A stretch of DNA of 64,000 bases from Pseudomonas floridensis (GTDB taxonomy: Bacteria > Pseudomonadota > Gammaproteobacteria > Pseudomonadales > Pseudomonadaceae). A program made the translations under genes and the position numbers. This document shows, piece after piece, positions 61,823 through 64,000 of the stretch (position 1 is the stretch's first letter; every line of letters begins with the position of its first letter). Under the pieces are notes generated by a model. The model ran no database searches. It saw nothing but the letters and a program-made list of their open reading frames with translations, and was not told the origin of the DNA. The stretch is taken from the NCBI RefSeq assembly GCF_002087235.1, contig NZ_MUIO01000075.1, positions 17,844-81,843 on the forward strand, read 5' to 3'.

Positions 61823-62890
61823 ATGTACACAGTCATAAGCGGTCGCCATCCTCGCTGGGCCGATCTGGCTCATACATCCATGATCCTTTCGGTGCTCGTT
61901 GAGCTAAACGGATATATGCCCCGTGAGGACGCTATCTCCGCCTCGGCCACCGATCCAGATCCGGAAATCGTTGCGCTTTTCAATCGCGCAGTCGCCGGTG
62001 AGTTTGGTGAGGTCCTTGAGCCAACCGAGCAGATGGTCTTGAGTGCCGTCATGATTCAGCGTGGCGGGTACTCTGCCGACGCTACTCGGAAAATCGACGT
62101 GTTGAATAATGAGCTGTCCATCTTGCGGGACGCTGTAGCGTTGGGTTCGGCCACTCAGGCTCAGATCGACTCCTTGCCTGCGCTGCAAGCCGAGCTTGAG
62201 GCCTATTTGCTGTACCGGGCACAACTCGCCCGACTCGAAGATATTCCGGGCTTCCCGATGTCTTTCGTATGGCCCGTTGCGCCTGCTTCGCCGTTCGTGT
62301 ACGTCAAGCCGCCTGAAGTGCCCACCCCGCCAACAGGTGTTGGCGAGGATGAGCTGCCGTGGATCATGTCCAGTATTCGCAGTCCTCGCTGGGCCGATCA
62401 AGGCCATAACGCTATCGTACTGTTGGTGGTTTTTGAGCAAACCAAAGACACGCGTGGTGAAGAAGCTATAACCGTTGCGTTCAACGACCCGCGGCCTCAG
62501 GCCCGACAGTTGTACGAACGTGCAGTCTTCGGCGGGTTCGGCCCGGTCCTTGAGCCGCTCGAACCGACTGCGCCGGTTGTCACTGTGGACGGGAGAGTTC
62601 AACGTGACCGTTACGCGGCCGCGGCCACTGCGAAAATCGATGAGCTGGAGTACGCGCTTGATACGGTGCTCAAGACCATTGATGCACAGCTGAAATCCCT
62701 GTCTGCGCTGCAAGCCGAGCGTGAGGCGTACTGGCGCTACAGAGTGCAGCTTGCCCAGCTCGATGCGGTGCCTGGCTTTCCGGAGACTTTCGTGTGGCCG
62801 GTTGCGCCTGCAACGCCGTTCGTTTACGTGCCGCTGACGCAAGCGCCACCTCCGGTAGTCGGCGTGAGTCCAGATGAGCTTCCCAAGTAA
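61823..62890 (+). CDS. Tandemly duplicated tail-fibre-assembly-like protein
   Basis: The 355-residue protein consists of two repeats (1-180 and 181-355) that align throughout: HPRWADLAH / SPRWADQGH; ALFNRAVAGEFGEVLEP / QLYERAVFGGFGPVLEP; LQAELEAYLLYRAQLARLED / LQAEREAYWRYRVQLAQLDA; PGFPMSFVWPVAPASPFVYV / PGFPETFVWPVAPATPFVYV; GVGEDELP / GVSPDELP. The end of each repeat resembles the C-terminal pattern of the assembly chaperone at 60954. It is therefore likely a fused pair of fibre-assembly-like domains. A fusion of this kind is not known to me. No signal peptide. The ribosome-binding site is weak. Confidence 0.75.
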   Translation: MYTVISGRHPRWADLAHTSMILSVLVELNGYMPREDAISASATDPDPEIVALFNRAVAGEFGEVLEPTEQMVLSAVMIQRGGYSADATRKIDVLNNELSILRDAVALGSATQAQIDSLPALQAELEAYLLYRAQLARLEDIPGFPMSFVWPVAPASPFVYVKPPEVPTPPTGVGEDELPWIMSSIRSPRWADQGHNAIVLLVVFEQTKDTRGEEAITVAFNDPRPQARQLYERAVFGGFGPVLEPLEPTAPVVTVDGRVQRDRYAAAATAKIDELEYALDTVLKTIDAQLKSLSALQAEREAYWRYRVQLAQLDAVPGFPETFVWPVAPATPFVYVPLTQAPPPVVGVSPDELPK

Positions 62891-62891
62891 T

Positions 62892-62920
62892 GACGCCCCG
62901 CAATGACGGGGCGTCTTTTT
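62892..62920 (+). terminator. Rho-independent terminator before the lysis genes
   Basis: GACGCCCCG (62892-62900) pairs with CGGGGCGTC (62907-62915) with a 6-base loop, followed by five T (62916-62920). It separates the fibre region from the lysis cassette. Confidence 0.85.
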
Positions 62921-63004
62921 ATCCGCACTGCACGTTGCTCTTGAACCACAAGAGGGGCGGGCTGTGCGGGTTTGGCAGGTTCCATAAACTCTCCAGGAGG
63001 ATCA

Positions 63005-63550
63005 ATGCCTATTGATCAGCAACAATTACTGAGCATTCTCCCCAACGCCGGCCTTAAAGCCGGCGTTTTCGTTTCTGCGCTGAACATCGCCATGAACCAT
63101 TACCGCATCGATACACGGCTGCGCGTGGCGGCGTTCATCGCGCAGGTCGGGCATGAGTCCGGTCAGCTCCGGTACGTGCGTGAACTGGGTAACGACAGTT
63201 ACCTGGCCAGGTACGACACCGGGCAGTTGGCGTTGCGTCTGGGCAACACGCCCGACGCAGACGGCGACGGCCAGCTTTACCGCGGTCGCGGGCTGATTCA
63301 GGTGACGGGACGCGCCAACTATGAGGCGTGCGGGGAGGCGTTGGGGCTGGATCTGTTGCGCCAGCCCGAGCTGCTTGAAAGGCCCGACCATGCCGCGATG
63401 TCGGCGGCCTGGTTCTGGGATCGCGCCAACCTGAACGTGCTGGCTGACAAGGGAGACTTCCTGATGATCACCCGGCGCATCAACGGTGGCACCAATGGTC
63501 TGTCCGATCGACAGGCGCTCTATCAACGGGCTCTGGAGGTGCTGGCATGA
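63005..63550 (+). CDS. GH19 endolysin (chitinase-fold lysozyme)
   Basis: A 181-residue protein, start at 63005 behind aggagg; an in-frame start 11 codons upstream has no such site. The GH19 fold is shown by the catalytic Glu51 (FIAQVGHESGQLRYV), second acidic residue Glu60, the GRGLIQVTGRANYEACGEAL motif near 99 and the SAAWFWDRANLNVLAD stretch. It hydrolyses peptidoglycan to release particles; no signal peptide is present, so a holin or similar is needed for export. The stop overlaps the Rz start (ATGA). Confidence 0.92.
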   Translation: MPIDQQQLLSILPNAGLKAGVFVSALNIAMNHYRIDTRLRVAAFIAQVGHESGQLRYVRELGNDSYLARYDTGQLALRLGNTPDADGDGQLYRGRGLIQVTGRANYEACGEALGLDLLRQPELLERPDHAAMSAAWFWDRANLNVLADKGDFLMITRRINGGTNGLSDRQALYQRALEVLA

Positions 63551-64000
63551 ATGTGCTGGATCTGCGTTTCGTGATGGTGGCGGTCGTGGTCGGCTCAGGC
63601 CTTGGTGCGTGGCTTGCCTGGGAATGGCAGGCCACACGCTACGAGCGGCAATTGTCTGAGCAGGCCATGAGTGGTCTGCGCGAACGAGAGCTGGCGTCCA
63701 GGGCCGTCATCGACTGGCAGACTGCCGAACAGGCTCGACTGCGCGCGCTGGAGCTTCGCCTGCAGAACAGCGATACCCACTTTCATAAGGAATTGACCGA
63801 TGCACAAACCGCTCAGGCTCGTTTGCGCGACCGGCTGGCTACTGCTGATTTGCGGCTGTCAGTCCTCATTGCCAGCCCGGCCATCAGTGATGGCATGTCC
63901 GCCACCTCCAACACCGGCGGCGTGGTTCATGGAGGCACGCGAGCCGAACTTGACCCAACGGCTGCTCAACGAATTGTCGCCATCACCGACGACGGCGATC
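63547..64000 (+). CDS. Rz-like inner-membrane spanin (3' end outside window)
   Basis: The frame is open to the window end (151 codons visible). It has an N-terminal membrane anchor (about 8-25, VMVAVVVGSGLGAWLAW) and a charged periplasmic coiled coil (about 30-110), the layout of Rz/LysB inner-membrane spanins. It overlaps the endolysin by 4 bases. A second lysis gene (Rz1-like) is nested inside in another frame from 63800. Spanins fuse inner and outer membranes in the last lysis step. Confidence 0.87.
   Translation, partial: MNVLDLRFVMVAVVVGSGLGAWLAWEWQATRYERQLSEQAMSGLRERELASRAVIDWQTAEQARLRALELRLQNSDTHFHKELTDAQTAQARLRDRLATADLRLSVLIASPAISDGMSATSNTGGVVHGGTRAELDPTAAQRIVAITDDGD
63800..64000 (+). 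CDS. Rz1-like outer-membrane spanin lipoprotein nested in Rz (partial)
   Basis: Inside the Rz frame, shifted by one base, an ATG at 63800 behind aagga opens a frame to the window end (67 codons). It begins with a lipoprotein signal peptide (MHKPLRLVCATGWLLLICGC) whose lipobox ICGC points to acylation at Cys20, followed by a Pro-rich stretch (SLPARPSVMACPPPPTPAA), as in Rz1 lipoproteins. This is the embedded Rz/Rz1 architecture known from lambda and P2 relatives. Confidence 0.85.
   Translation, partial: MHKPLRLVCATGWLLLICGCQSSLPARPSVMACPPPPTPAAWFMEAREPNLTQRLLNELSPSPTTAI

Noticed and set aside
42604..64000. Complete prophage
   Set aside because: No integrase, transposase, replication, capsid, portal or terminase genes are present; only regulators, tail and lysis genes.

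Overview
The window is a chromosomal segment of a Pseudomonas, most likely of the P. syringae group. The housekeeping gene order (rpsU-dnaG-rpoD, tsaD, plsY, folBK, cca, SpoVR-YeaH-PrkA, lptD-surA-pdxA-rsmA-apaG-apaH-glpE, amgK-murU-djlA, agtSR-agtABCD, rpe-gph-trpE) is the standard Pseudomonas order as I recall it from P. aeruginosa and P. putida. The high GC, the REP-type palindromes and a Mu-like tail cluster directly after trpE point to the P. syringae group. No database search was possible, so the species assignment is inference.

Region 1 (1-3.6 kb) is a decayed genomic island at the 3' end of a CAU-anticodon tRNA, probably tRNA-Ile2. It holds the C-terminal part of a PstI/BsuBI-type restriction endonuclease, a small winged-helix-like protein, a membrane-anchored hypothetical protein, a frameshifted integrase remnant and a coiled-coil gene remnant. 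Region 2 (3.6-42.6 kb) is core genome. Its one clearly damaged locus is a PAS-GGDEF-EAL gene beside rpoD (the position of rmcA), whose 5' part is reduced to a frameshifted PAS fragment. REP palindromes mark several intergenic gaps, including a tandem array of about 100-bp units after trpE.

Region 3 (42.6-64.0 kb) follows trpE: the autotransporter esterase EstP, a regulatory block, and a Mu-type contractile tail without head, packaging or replication genes. This is an R-type tailocin (phage-tail bacteriocin). The regulatory block has a PrtN-like activator, a DUF1654 gene with a LexA box, a self-cleaving CI/PrtR-type repressor, and a divergent gene that may encode a Q-like antiterminator. Six similar imperfect palindromes lie in the two promoter gaps that the repressor probably controls. 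The structural order matches Mu: tail terminator, DUF2635, sheath, tube, assembly chaperone with a -1 frameshift signal, tape measure, gpN, gpP, gp45, gp46, gp47, gp48, fibre, fibre chaperone. A GH19 endolysin and nested Rz/Rz1 spanins follow; the spanins run off the window end.

The most interesting feature is a small AT-richer cassette inside the tailocin locus: a Mu Com-like zinc-ribbon protein followed 10 bases later by a lectin-like (LlpA-type) bacteriocin, bracketed by two same-strand Rho-independent terminators. Com in phage Mu is the translational activator of the next gene, mom; here a bacteriocin occupies the mom position. The locus may therefore encode two different killing agents that share an SOS-linked switch and one lysis cassette. 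Intrinsic terminators inside the late operon, downstream of the Q-like gene, suggest control by antitermination.
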